The notes under the pieces are model-generated. The model saw only the letters and a list, made by a program, of their open reading frames with translations. It was not told the origin of the DNA and did not search any database. The position numbers and the translations under genes are program-made. 10,375 bases of DNA from Chloroflexota bacterium (GTDB taxonomy: Bacteria; Chloroflexota; Dormibacteria; CF-121), in NCBI GenBank assembly GCA_005882525.1, contig VBGO01000224.1, positions 1-10,375 of the forward strand, written 5' to 3'. The stretch's first letter is position 1. Each line of letters begins with the position of its first letter. This document shows positions 1-7,256 of this stretch, in pieces.

Positions 1-772
1 CCCGCCACTGGCCGAGCACTTCCGCCATCTGCGTCCGGTCGTAGACTCCCTTGAAGTCTGGGTGCGTCCGGTGCGCCAGGTCGCCGAGCGTCCCCAGGAT
101 TACCCCGGCGGTGATCACCGGCGAACATACCCGGATGCGGCGCTTTGCATGCGCGATCCGATCCGCGATCGCGTGCGCCATCTGGCGTCCGCGCCCCGGC
201 GCGAAGAAGACATGTACCCTGACGGCACTGTCCTGGTAGGCCACCGGGACGCCGGCGAGGTCGTACTTCCCGGTACCCTCGACCCGGCCCGTGTCCCAAA
301 GCTCGCCGAAGTTCCTCGCGTACTCCGCCGCCAGCGCGCTGGACGGAATCTTGACGATGGCGTTCTCTTCTCGTGTCCAGGAATCGTTCGTCCAGTTGGT
401 GGAGCCGGTCCAGATGGTGGCCGCATCCGCAACCATGTACTTGTGGTGCATCAGGTCGGGAATGCCCGACACGGGTTTGGTCGAAACCCCCAGGCTGGCG
501 ATGAAAGCGGTGTCGGCCTGCGAGGGCGGAGGGACCGGGATCGGGTTGGGAAAGTCGACGTTGTAGAGCAGCCGGACCGCGACCCCACGACCGGCGGCGG
601 TCCGGATCGCGGCCCGGACCTGGTCAGCCGGCCCGTCCGCCAGGTTGAGGTCGTAGAGGGCAATGTCGAGGCTGCGCTGCGCTGCGCCGATGAACTGGGC
701 CACCTCGGCGGCGACGTGCTCGGCCGGCTGCCGTCCGTCCTGAAGAAACGTGACTTCGACCGAGGGCGTCAC
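1..772 (-). CDS. Phospholipase D-superfamily (HKD) protein, partial, C-terminus beyond window
   Basis: An open frame of 257 codons runs off the left edge. The start is GTG at 772-770; its last two bases and the next A form the stop of the LOG gene (GTGA overlap), which suggests translational coupling, and no strong Shine-Dalgarno is seen. The first HKD motif (H-x-K-x4-D) is visible as HHKYMVAD, with H109, K111 and D116, followed by GSTNW at about 123-127, the usual serine/asparagine-rich follow-on. Residues about 1-75 form the beta/alpha lead-in of a PLD domain (SLDIALYDLN at 34-43). A second domain begins near 183, with RVHVFFAPG, CSPVITAG and GVYDRTQM; the second HKD motif should lie past the edge. 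PLD-superfamily enzymes cleave phosphodiesters (phospholipids or nucleic acids) through a phosphohistidine. No signal peptide is visible at this start, so a cytoplasmic nuclease- or phosphodiesterase-like role is possible, but the substrate cannot be told. Confidence 0.85.
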   Translation of the reverse strand, partial: MTPSVEVTFLQDGRQPAEHVAAEVAQFIGAAQRSLDIALYDLNLADGPADQVRAAIRTAAGRGVAVRLLYNVDFPNPIPVPPPSQADTAFIASLGVSTKPVSGIPDLMHHKYMVADAATIWTGSTNWTNDSWTREENAIVKIPSSALAAEYARNFGELWDTGRVEGTGKYDLAGVPVAYQDSAVRVHVFFAPGRGRQMAHAIADRIAHAKRRIRVCSPVITAGVILGTLGDLAHRTHPDFKGVYDRTQMAEVLGQWR

Positions 773-1557
773 TGGGCGTCGCTTTTCTTCGGCTGTGCCC
801 GCTCCTTGGGCTGGGCTTCGAGTACCTTCCGCTGGTAGTACTGCTGCACGATGTCGGCCGCCTGCTGGATGTCGTCCGTCACAACCATCAGGTCCAGGTC
901 CTCGGGCGAGATCTTGCCCTCGGCCAGCACCCGGTCGCGGATCCACTGCTGCAGCCCGCCCCAATAGTCGGAGCCGAATAAGATCACCGGGAAGTGCACG
1001 ATCTTCCCCGTTTGAATCAGCGTCAATGCCTCGAACAACTCATCCATGGTGCCGAAGCCGCCCGGGAAGATGACAAAGGCCTCCGCGTACTTGACGAACA
1101 TCGTCTTACGCACGAAGAAGTAGTGGAATTCGATGCCCAGGTTGACGTATTCGTTGAGCCCCTGCTCGAAAGGCAGTTCGATGTTCAGGCCGACCGAGAG
1201 CCCGCGACCTTCACGAGCCCCCCGGTTGGCCGCTTCCATCAGGCCCGGCCCGCCTCCGGTGATGATGGCAAAGCCTCGGCGCGCGAGTTCGGCCGACAGC
1301 GCGCGCGCGGCATCGTACATCGGGTCGGGCGGTCGGACGCGCGCCGAACCGAAGAAGGTGACGGCCGGACCGATCGTGGCGAGCGCGTCGAAGCCTGCCA
1401 CGAACTCAGCCTGGATCCGCAGCACCCGCCAGGGATCGCTTTCGAGGAATTCCGGAGCACCCTCGGGCCGCTCCAGCAGCTTGCGATCGTCGATCCGCCG
1501 CTCGACGCCGCGCCGAACGATCCCTCCGGTGCGACGCTCGCTGGATTCGTCCCCCAT
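769..1557 (-). CDS. LOG-family (TIGR00730-type) Rossmann-fold nucleotide phosphoribohydrolase-like protein
   Basis: The product is 262 residues from the ATG at 1557-1555. Both family signatures are intact: GGGPGLMEAAN at residues 101-111 and PGGFGTMDEL at 165-174, with the R150-K151 pair between them. In LOG enzymes these form the nucleotide-binding and catalytic site that hydrolyses the N-glycosidic bond of nucleoside 5'-monophosphates, giving free base and ribose 5-phosphate. The family includes plant and bacterial cytokinin-activating LOG and, more distantly, the broad-specificity E. coli PpnN. The protein is longer than minimal LOGs (about 190 residues), with an N-terminal extension of about 60 residues and a Lys/Gln-rich tail. 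A GTG at 1581-1579 would add eight residues (MHARVSEA); I preferred the ATG because GAGG lies just ahead of it, although the spacing of two bases is short. The PLD gene overlaps its stop by four bases. In a pyrimidine-degradation operon it may release bases from nucleotides, which is inference. Confidence 0.9.
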   Translation of the reverse strand: MGDESSERRTGGIVRRGVERRIDDRKLLERPEGAPEFLESDPWRVLRIQAEFVAGFDALATIGPAVTFFGSARVRPPDPMYDAARALSAELARRGFAIITGGGPGLMEAANRGAREGRGLSVGLNIELPFEQGLNEYVNLGIEFHYFFVRKTMFVKYAEAFVIFPGGFGTMDELFEALTLIQTGKIVHFPVILFGSDYWGGLQQWIRDRVLAEGKISPEDLDLMVVTDDIQQAADIVQQYYQRKVLEAQPKERAQPKKSDAQ

Positions 1558-1602
1558 GGCCTCGCTAACTCTAGCGTGCACGCCGCAGCCGATGAGCGGG
1601 CT

Positions 1603-2262
1603 TCAGCGTCCAGCCACCACGTAGAAGCTTGGCGAGGCCATCAGCTCAGCATTCGGTCGGCCGAACATCCGGCGCAGTCTCAAGCCGGCGCCCGTCGCCA
1701 GCCAGTTTTCCACCTCCTCCGGCCAGACAAGGGGAATCTCCGCCCGCTGGGTGATCGTGCGTCCACCGGGAAGCCTGTAGTCGACCTCGAAGCGCGCCCC
1801 ATCGCCATCGAACGACGTGACCCGTACGCCGCCGCCCGCACCGGCCCGCAACCAGTAGGGATTGGTCAGCTCGAACGCCAGGGCCCCGTCGGCGGTAATG
1901 TGGTTTGCGGCGGAGCGAACCCGATCCACCAGGCACAGGATGTTCGAGGGGACGATGACGAGCTCGTACTGCCGGCCAAGGCTGAGATCCTCGATCCGAG
2001 ACTGGATGAGCTCGGTATGCGGCAAGCGACGGCGGAGCCGCTCCAGCATTCCCGGATGGCTATCAACCCCGACCAGCTCGATGCCGGCCGCGTGCAGCGG
2101 CACCGCCAGCCGGCCCGTACCGATACCCAGGTAGAGGACCGGTGGCGCCGCGGCCTGCGCCAGCTCGAGCCAGGGCCAGAGATCGGTCGCATCGGGAAGC
2201 TGCGCATAGAGTTCGGCGAAGCCTTCGTCCGGCGCCGCCGGGTCGTCACGGACGATGGTCAT
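1603..2262 (-). CDS. Class I SAM-dependent methyltransferase
   Basis: The product is 219 residues from ATG 2262-2260. SAM-binding motif I is clear as LYLGIGTGRLAVPL at about 43-56, preceded by a hydrophobic strand. The acidic residue at the end of strand 2 is D67 in GVDSHPGML, and a post-motif acidic pair (ED) is at 91-92. The rest resembles small cytoplasmic methyltransferases with an antiparallel C-terminal half (RFEVDYRLPGGRTITQRAEI). These families methylate small molecules or proteins; nothing in the sequence identifies the substrate. It starts 21 bases after the broken aminotransferase stop and ends 21 bases before the GTG alternative start of the LOG gene, so it is most likely cotranscribed with the operon. 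No strong ribosome-binding site is seen. Its link to pyrimidine catabolism is only positional. Confidence 0.85.
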   Translation of the reverse strand: MTIVRDDPAAPDEGFAELYAQLPDATDLWPWLELAQAAAPPVLYLGIGTGRLAVPLHAAGIELVGVDSHPGMLERLRRRLPHTELIQSRIEDLSLGRQYELVIVPSNILCLVDRVRSAANHITADGALAFELTNPYWLRAGAGGGVRVTSFDGDGARFEVDYRLPGGRTITQRAEIPLVWPEEVENWLATGAGLRLRRMFGRPNAELMASPSFYVVAGR

Positions 2263-2283
2263 GGGGCGCCAGGCGCGTCGAAC

Positions 2284-2748
2284 TCAGGCGACGGCCTGGT
2301 CGGCGACCTCGAGCGCTTTGTCGATGATGGCGAAGCCCTCGGCGAGCTCCGCTTCGTTGATGCAGAGCGGTGGGTTCGTCATGATCGTGTGCCAGCGGAC
2401 GAAGGTGTACAGCCCGTGCTCCCGGAGGTACTTCCCGACCGCCTTCATCGGTTCCGAGGTGCCGTTGAAGGGCGCAAGCGGTTCCATCGTCTGGCGGTTC
2501 TTGACCAGCTCGAGGATGCCAAAAAGCCCGATCGACCGGGTCAGGCCGACCGAGGAGTGTTTCTGTTTGAGCGTCTCATGGTGACGCTGCATCAGCGCGC
2601 CCATCCGCCGGGCGTTCCCAATCATGTCGTCTTCCTCGTAGGCGCGGATGGTGCCGAGCGCCGCGGCGCAGGCCAGCGGGTGGCTGTTGTAGGTGAGCCC
2701 GCCATAGAACACGTTCTTCTCGAAGTACGCGGCGATCTTCGGCCGCAT
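2284..2748 (-). CDS. C-terminal fragment of class III aminotransferase (154 aa)
   Basis: The frame is open from about 2790, but its first ATG is at 2748-2746. It holds the aminotransferase C-terminal domain: GGLTYNSHPLACAAAL, whose threonine binds the PLP phosphate of the partner subunit, and near the end FVRWHTIMTNPPLCI, whose arginine and proline loop belong to the carboxylate-binding part of the small domain. The presumed PLP lysine (AAA, 2790-2788) lies upstream of any start codon in this frame, so a protein started at 2748 would lack it. It is best read as the remnant of the disrupted gene and not as an independent one. Confidence 0.6.
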   Translation of the reverse strand: MRPKIAAYFEKNVFYGGLTYNSHPLACAAALGTIRAYEEDDMIGNARRMGALMQRHHETLKQKHSSVGLTRSIGLFGILELVKNRQTMEPLAPFNGTSEPMKAVGKYLREHGLYTFVRWHTIMTNPPLCINEAELAEGFAIIDKALEVADQAVA

Positions 2749-2788
2749 CCCGACGGCGCCGAGCGGAACGTAGCTGCTGGTCAGCCCT

Positions 2789-3550
2789 TTACATGATCTC
2801 GTCGCAGACCATCAAGATCCCGTAGCGATCGCACAGCTCCCGGACGCCCTGGAGGTAACCATCGGGGGGGATCAGGATGCCGTTGGTGCCGGTCACGGTC
2901 TCGAGGAAGAAGGCCGCAATCGTGTTCGGACCTTCCAGCTGGATCGTCTCCTCGAGGTATTGCAGCGACTCCGCCGCCGAGTCCACCTCGCGCTGGGGCC
3001 CGTGATACGGATCGAGGACGTGCACCACACCGGATGTCCCCAGGTCGCTGGCCCACCGCCGGGGGTCCCCCGTCAGCGCCATTGCGCCCGCGGTCGCTCC
3101 GTGATACGAGCGGTACCGCGAGAGGATTTTTGGGCGCCCGGTCACGGTCCGGGCGAGCTTGATCGCGTTTTCATTGGCCTCAGCGCCGCCCAACGTGAAG
3201 AACACCTTGTTCAGGTCCCCGGGCATCAGCTCGGCGAGTTTCTTGCCCAGTAAGGCGCGCGGCTCGTGCGCCATGAACGGATTGGCGTAGGCGAGTTTCT
3301 CCGCCTGGCGCTGGATCGCCTCGATGATGCGCGGGTCCCCGTGGCCCGCGTTGACGCTCATCAGCTGGCTGTTGAAGTCGATGTATCGCTTCCCTTCGGG
3401 GGTGTAGAAGTAGACGCCCTGGGCATGGTCGACAGGGATGGGGTCGACTGCGGACTGCGCGGTCCATTCGTAGAGCGTGTACTGGCGACAGAGGGCGACG
3501 ATTTCCTCGCCGCTGAGCACGTGGGGTCGGGTACTGGTCTCTAGAGCCAC
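2789..3550 (-). CDS. N-terminal fragment of class III aminotransferase (253 aa)
   Basis: This open frame starts at GTG 3550-3548. It carries the N-terminal and most of the large PLP domain: GHGDPRI at 69-75, the phosphate-binding GGAEANE at 121-127, the ring-stacking pair YHG at 149-151, E217 in ETVTGTNG, and the pyridine-nitrogen aspartate D250 in VCDEIM. It then stops, lacking the catalytic lysine and the whole C-terminal domain. A fragment this short (the family is normally about 430-460 residues) should not be an active transaminase. Shine-Dalgarno-like AAGG lies about 13 bases ahead of the start, so translation may instead rely on coupling to the overlapping dehydrogenase gene. Confidence 0.7.
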   Translation of the reverse strand: MALETSTRPHVLSGEEIVALCRQYTLYEWTAQSAVDPIPVDHAQGVYFYTPEGKRYIDFNSQLMSVNAGHGDPRIIEAIQRQAEKLAYANPFMAHEPRALLGKKLAELMPGDLNKVFFTLGGAEANENAIKLARTVTGRPKILSRYRSYHGATAGAMALTGDPRRWASDLGTSGVVHVLDPYHGPQREVDSAAESLQYLEETIQLEGPNTIAAFFLETVTGTNGILIPPDGYLQGVRELCDRYGILMVCDEIM

Positions 3551-4989
3551 CGCGTGGTGATGACCTTGTGCCGGGTGTAGAACTTGATGCTGTCCTGGCC
3601 GGTGGCGTGCAGGTCGCCGAAGAACGAATTCTTCCAGCCGGTGAACGGGAAGAAGGCCATCGGCGCGGCCACCCCGATATTCACTCCCAGCATGCCGGCC
3701 TGTGCCCGGCGCTTGAACTCGCGGGCGTATTTGCCCGAGCCGGTGAAGATCGAGGCCATGTTGCCGTAGGTGCTGGCGTTGAGCAGGTTCAAGGCCTCGT
3801 CGATGTCGCTGGCCCGCATCACCGAGAGCACCGGGCCGAAGAGCTCCTCCTTCCAGATCTTCATGTTCGGAGTCACCCGGTCGAAGATGGTCGGCCCCAA
3901 GAAGAAGCCGTCTTTCTGATCAACCTGGCGGCCATCGGACACGAGCTGGGCACCCTCCGACTGGGCTCCGTCGATGTACTCGATCAGCTTGGTTTTGCGC
4001 TCGCCTCGGATCACCGGCCCCAGCGTTGTTTTCGGATCCGTCCCGGAGCCCACCTTCAGCTTGGCCGCGTCGTTGGCCAGCTCGCGCACCAGGGCATCTC
4101 CGATTTTGCCGACGCCTACCGCGACGCTCCCCGCCAGGCAACGCTGGCCGGCATTGCCGAACGCCGAGGAGATGACATGCGGCGCCGAGAGCTCCAGGTC
4201 GGCATCGTCCATCACGAGGATGTGGTTCTTGGCGCCGCCCAGGGCCTGGACCCGCTTGCCGTTGGCCGCCGCCGTCGCGTAGATGTAGGCGGCGACGGTG
4301 GCCGAGCCCACGAAGGATATCCCGGCAATATCGGGATGCGTCAGCAGCTGGTTGACGGCGTCATTGGCGCCGTGGATCACATTGAAGACCCCGTGGGGGA
4401 GGCCCGCCTCCTGCAACAGCTCGGCGATGCGCATGGCGGACAGCGGCGTCAGCTGCGAGGGCTTGAGCACGAAGGTATTGCCGGTGACGATCGCCACCGG
4501 GATCATCCACATGGGCACCATGTTGGGGAAGTTGAAGGGGGTGATCCCGGCGACCACACCCACCGGGAAGCGCGTCAGCTCCTCGTCGATCCCTTTCGCG
4601 ATCTGGTCGAGGTTCTGGCCCATCATCAGGGTGGGCGCGCCACAGGCGAAGTCGATGACCTCGATGGCGCGCTTGACCTCGCCGCGCGACTCGTCGAGGG
4701 TCTTGCCGTTCTCCTGGGTGACGATCGCTGACAGCTCGTCGATGTGCTTGTCGAACAGGGCCTTGAAGCGGAACATGACCTGCGCCCGCTCGGGCACGGG
4801 GGTTTCGCTCCAGGCGGCAAATGCTTTCTTCGCGGCGGCGACCGCCTGGTCGATCTCCTCCCGGCTGGAGTACGGGAGGCTGGCGATCGTCTGGCCGGTG
4901 GCCGGGTTCGGGATGGGATCGGTCTTGTCAGCCCGCGACTCCCGGAATTTTCCGTCGATGAAGCTCTGAACCGTCCTGGTGGCGATCAT
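3541..4989 (-). CDS. mmsA: CoA-acylating (methyl)malonate-semialdehyde dehydrogenase
   Basis: The product is 482 residues, close to the usual MMSDH length of about 490-500. It oxidises malonate semialdehyde to acetyl-CoA, or methylmalonate semialdehyde to propionyl-CoA, with NAD+ and CoA and release of CO2. Visible features are oxyanion Asn154 in TPFNFPNM, cofactor loop FVGSATVA at 226-233, ALGGAKNH at 249-256 (where most aldehyde dehydrogenases have ELGGK; the missing general-base Glu is typical of the MMSDH branch), catalytic Cys284 in GNAGQRCLAGS, and EELFGPVL at 381-388. The frame stays open upstream to 5160, but that stretch overlaps the hydantoinase gene and has no family similarity. 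I chose ATG 4989-4987 because GGGAG lies seven bases ahead, the N-terminus VQSFIDGKF fits the family, and the ATG overlaps the hydantoinase stop as ATGA. In this operon it is the last step of beta-alanine or beta-aminoisobutyrate breakdown. Confidence 0.95.
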   Translation of the reverse strand: MIATRTVQSFIDGKFRESRADKTDPIPNPATGQTIASLPYSSREEIDQAVAAAKKAFAAWSETPVPERAQVMFRFKALFDKHIDELSAIVTQENGKTLDESRGEVKRAIEVIDFACGAPTLMMGQNLDQIAKGIDEELTRFPVGVVAGITPFNFPNMVPMWMIPVAIVTGNTFVLKPSQLTPLSAMRIAELLQEAGLPHGVFNVIHGANDAVNQLLTHPDIAGISFVGSATVAAYIYATAAANGKRVQALGGAKNHILVMDDADLELSAPHVISSAFGNAGQRCLAGSVAVGVGKIGDALVRELANDAAKLKVGSGTDPKTTLGPVIRGERKTKLIEYIDGAQSEGAQLVSDGRQVDQKDGFFLGPTIFDRVTPNMKIWKEELFGPVLSVMRASDIDEALNLLNASTYGNMASIFTGSGKYAREFKRRAQAGMLGVNIGVAAPMAFFPFTGWKNSFFGDLHATGQDSIKFYTRHKVITTRWL

Positions 4990-6404
4990 GCTCTGGCTCC
5001 CACCGTGCTTGGCTGCGCGGCCAGCTTTCCGTGAAAGGGCGAGCGTCGCAGGAATTGACCCGCACCGGGGCGCCCCTGGAATTTCCCATCGCGTACGAGA
5101 ACGTTTCCGCGCTGCATCACGACCTCCGGTAGACCTTTGATGGTCATTCCCTCGTAGCAACTGTAGTCCACGTTCATGTGATGAGTCTTCGCCGACAGGG
5201 TGCGCTCGACGTTCGGATTGAAGATCACGATATCGGCGTCACTGCCGGGTGCGATCGTGCCTTTTTTGGGAAACAGACCGAACATCTTCGCCGGAGCCGT
5301 CGCCACCAGCTCGACGAACCGGTTCAGCGTGATCCGGCCGGAATTGACCCCGCCGTGGAAGATCAGCGAGAAGCGGTCTTCGACACCCGGCAGCCCATTG
5401 GGGATCTTCGAGAAGTCGCCCCGACCCATCTCCTTCTGGCCCTTGTAGTGGAAGGGACAGTGGTCGGTCGCGACCAGCTGGAGGTCGTCCTGCAGCAGCC
5501 CCTTCCAGAGTTCGCCCTGATGCGACGCCTGCCTCAGCGGCGGCGAGCAGACATACTTCGCCCCCTCGAAGCCGGGCCGGCCGAGGTCGTCGAGGCTGAG
5601 GTAGAGGTACTGGGGGCAGGTCTCGGCGAAGGCTGAGGCGCCGTCGTCGCGCGCCTCGCGGACGGCGTCGAGCGCTTCCTTGGAGCTGAGGTGAACGATG
5701 TAAACAGCCACCTCGGCCAGGCGGGCCAGGGCGATCGCCCGCCCGGTGGCCTCTCCCTCCATGCTGGCCGGCCGGGTCAGGCCGTGGTTGATCGGATCAC
5801 CCTTTCCCTCGGCGAGGTACCGTTTGACCAGCACATCGATCGCGCCGCCGTTTTCGGCGTGCATCATGATCAACCCTCCGTTCTCCGCGGTGCGACCCAT
5901 CGCCCGGAAGATGGCGGCGTCGTCGAGCATGAAAACGCCCGGGTAGGCCATGAACAGCTTGAAGGAGGGGACACCCTCGTTGACCAGTGAGTCCATCTCC
6001 TTCAGGATCGAATCGTTGACCTCGCGCACGATCATGTGAAAGCCGTAGTCGATGTGCGCCTTGCCCTCGGCTTTCTTGTGCCACTGGTCGAGACCCTGGC
6101 GCAGCGTCTGACCGTAGCTCTGGACGGCGAAATCGACGATCGTCGTCGTGCCGCCCCAGGCGGCGGCCGCTGTCCCGGTGGCGAAGTCGTCGGAGGCGAA
6201 GGTGCCCCCGAATGGCAGCTCCATGTGGGTATGGACGTCGATCGCGCCCGGCATCACGTAGCGGTTTTCCGCGTCGATCACCTGGTCGGCTTTGGTTGTA
6301 AGTCCGCTTCCGATCGCCACGACCTTCTCGCCCTCGATCAGGACGTCGGTCTGGTTGCTGTCGCTGGCGGTCACCACCGTGCCGTTCTTGATCAGCGTCC
6401 TCAT
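4986..6404 (-). CDS. hydA: Dihydropyrimidinase / D-hydantoinase
   Basis: The product is 472 residues, the normal length. It is a cyclic amidohydrolase that opens the ring of 5,6-dihydrouracil or dihydrothymine (and hydantoins) to the N-carbamoyl amino acid. All zinc ligands are visible: H58 and H60 in DVHTH, the carboxylated lysine K149 in PSFKLFMAYPG, H182 in MMHAENG, H238 in YIVHLSSKEAL, and D314 in ATDHCPF. Y154 (in FMAYPG), S288 (CSPPLR) and N336 (NGLPG) match the substrate-binding positions of dihydropyrimidinases. The open frame extends upstream to 6875, but the extra part overlaps the ureidopropionase gene and is low-complexity shadow. The true start is ATG 6404-6402, overlapping the previous stop as ATGA with CGGGA upstream. 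Hydantoin cannot be excluded as a physiological substrate, but the neighbours favour pyrimidines. Confidence 0.96.
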   Translation of the reverse strand: MRTLIKNGTVVTASDSNQTDVLIEGEKVVAIGSGLTTKADQVIDAENRYVMPGAIDVHTHMELPFGGTFASDDFATGTAAAAWGGTTTIVDFAVQSYGQTLRQGLDQWHKKAEGKAHIDYGFHMIVREVNDSILKEMDSLVNEGVPSFKLFMAYPGVFMLDDAAIFRAMGRTAENGGLIMMHAENGGAIDVLVKRYLAEGKGDPINHGLTRPASMEGEATGRAIALARLAEVAVYIVHLSSKEALDAVREARDDGASAFAETCPQYLYLSLDDLGRPGFEGAKYVCSPPLRQASHQGELWKGLLQDDLQLVATDHCPFHYKGQKEMGRGDFSKIPNGLPGVEDRFSLIFHGGVNSGRITLNRFVELVATAPAKMFGLFPKKGTIAPGSDADIVIFNPNVERTLSAKTHHMNVDYSCYEGMTIKGLPEVVMQRGNVLVRDGKFQGRPGAGQFLRRSPFHGKLAAQPSTVGARA

Positions 6405-7246
6405 GGCAATTCCCGGACAAGCTCCTCGTAACTCTCCGGCCGGCGATCGCGCAGGAACTGCCAGGTGTTGCGCACTTCTCGATTCATGTCCAGGTCCAGG
6501 TCGCAGACCAGCACCTCGTCCTCGGTCTCCGAGGCCTTCCCGATGATGCGGCCTCGCGGATCGCAGAAGTAGCTCGACCCGTAGAACTGCGCCTCGTTGA
6601 GCGGCTTCTCCACCCCAACTCGGTTGATGGCGCCGATCCAGTAGCCGTTGGCCACGGCGTGCGCCGGCTGCTCCAGTTCCCAGAGGTACCGCGAGAGGGA
6701 CTTGACGGTGGCCGATGGGTTGAAGACCAGCTGCGCCCCCTTGAGACCGAGCGCTCGGGCGGGCTCCGGAAAGTGCCGGTCGTAGCAGATCAAGATGCCC
6801 ACGCGGCCGACCGACGTGTCCCAGACCGGGTAGCCAAGATTGCCCGGCTTGAAGTAGAACTTTTCCCAGAAGCACGGTCCGACGTGCGGGATATGGGTCT
6901 TGCGGTACTTGCCCACCACGGTGCCGTCGTTCTCGATGACGACCGCCGTGTTGTAGTAGACGCCGGTCTGGGCCTCCTCGTAGAAGGGAACGACCAGAAC
7001 CATCTTGTGTTTCTTCGCCAGCGCCTGCATCCGCTTGACGGTCGGACCGTCATCGGGCTCGGCGGTGTCGTACCACTTGATGTCCTGCTCCGCCGGGAAG
7101 TAGGGACCAAAGAAGATCTCCTGGAGGCAGGTGACCTGCGCCCCTTTTTCCGCGGCCTGTCCGATCAGCTTCTCGTGCTTGACGATGGCCGCCTCTTTGG
7201 GCATGTTTGCGTTCGCCTGGATCAGCGCCGCCCGCACCTTCGCCAT
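6401..7246 (-). CDS. Nitrilase-superfamily carbon-nitrogen hydrolase, probable beta-ureidopropionase (N-carbamoyl-beta-alanine amidohydrolase)
   Basis: The product is 281 residues. The nitrilase-fold triad is intact: E43 in CLQEIFFGPYF, K116 in KYRKTHIP and C154 in ILICYDRHFPE, where the cysteine is the nucleophile. The C-terminal half has NRVGVEKP and FYGSSYF at about 208-227, as in N-carbamoyl amino-acid amidohydrolases. The expected reaction hydrolyses N-carbamoyl-beta-alanine (or N-carbamoyl-beta-aminoisobutyrate) to the beta-amino acid, CO2 and ammonia in the cytoplasm. Position directly before dihydropyrimidinase, with a four-base ATGA overlap, fits the next pathway step. The start is ATG 7246-7244, preceded by a strong GGAGGAGG that begins right at the stop of the upstream LLM gene. 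The alternative is an N-carbamoyl-D-amino-acid hydrolase in a hydantoin pathway; the transaminase remnant and semialdehyde dehydrogenase argue against that. Confidence 0.92.
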   Translation of the reverse strand: MAKVRAALIQANANMPKEAAIVKHEKLIGQAAEKGAQVTCLQEIFFGPYFPAEQDIKWYDTAEPDDGPTVKRMQALAKKHKMVLVVPFYEEAQTGVYYNTAVVIENDGTVVGKYRKTHIPHVGPCFWEKFYFKPGNLGYPVWDTSVGRVGILICYDRHFPEPARALGLKGAQLVFNPSATVKSLSRYLWELEQPAHAVANGYWIGAINRVGVEKPLNEAQFYGSSYFCDPRGRIIGKASETEDEVLVCDLDLDMNREVRNTWQFLRDRRPESYEELVRELP

Positions 7247-7256
7247 GGATGTTTCG

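Larger units (their letters stand above)
2284..3550 (-). pseudogene. Class III PLP-dependent aminotransferase, disrupted by an internal deletion and frameshift (likely beta-alanine transaminase)
   Basis: Two adjacent frames together spell one class III aminotransferase. The N-terminal frame ends at CDEIM followed by TAA (2791-2789). The family continues from that point with about 25 residues (AGFGRT... to ...D-L-x-T-x-A), which are absent. The next recognisable residues, KGLTSSYVPLG, begin immediately in the next frame, at the AAA codon 2790-2788. About 74 bases are therefore missing, and because 74 is not a multiple of three the frame is lost. The stop codon overlaps the codon for the presumed Schiff-base lysine. 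In context the intact enzyme would move the amino group of beta-alanine or beta-aminoisobutyrate to pyruvate or 2-oxoglutarate, feeding the semialdehyde dehydrogenase encoded just upstream. The GTG start at 3550 overlaps the end of that gene by ten bases. A real deletion and an assembly error look the same from here. Confidence 0.85.

Noticed and set aside
994..2796. A 600-codon open frame on the plus strand
   Set aside because: It lies antisense to the LOG, methyltransferase and aminotransferase genes, is Arg/Gly/Asp-rich with no recognisable domain, and is a by-product of GC-rich codon use in the real minus-strand genes.
2745..2800. Programmed ribosomal frameshift joining the two aminotransferase frames
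   Set aside because: A slip at the stop would still leave out about 25 residues of the PLP-domain core between D250 and the lysine, so the product would not be a normal enzyme. There is no convincing slippery site with a downstream structure.
3568..4731. A 387-codon plus-strand open frame opposite mmsA
   Set aside because: It is a mirror shadow of the dehydrogenase, rich in His/Gly/Asp/Val from antisense codons, without motif or ribosome-binding site.
4990..5160. N-terminal extension of the mmsA frame to 539 codons
   Set aside because: It overlaps the end of the hydantoinase gene and is Arg/Gly-rich. ATG 4989 has a well-spaced GGGAG and gives a normal family length.
6405..6875. N-terminal extension of the hydantoinase frame to 629 codons
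   Set aside because: The extra residues overlap the ureidopropionase gene in another frame and have no family similarity; the ATG at 6404 begins exactly where the family alignment begins.
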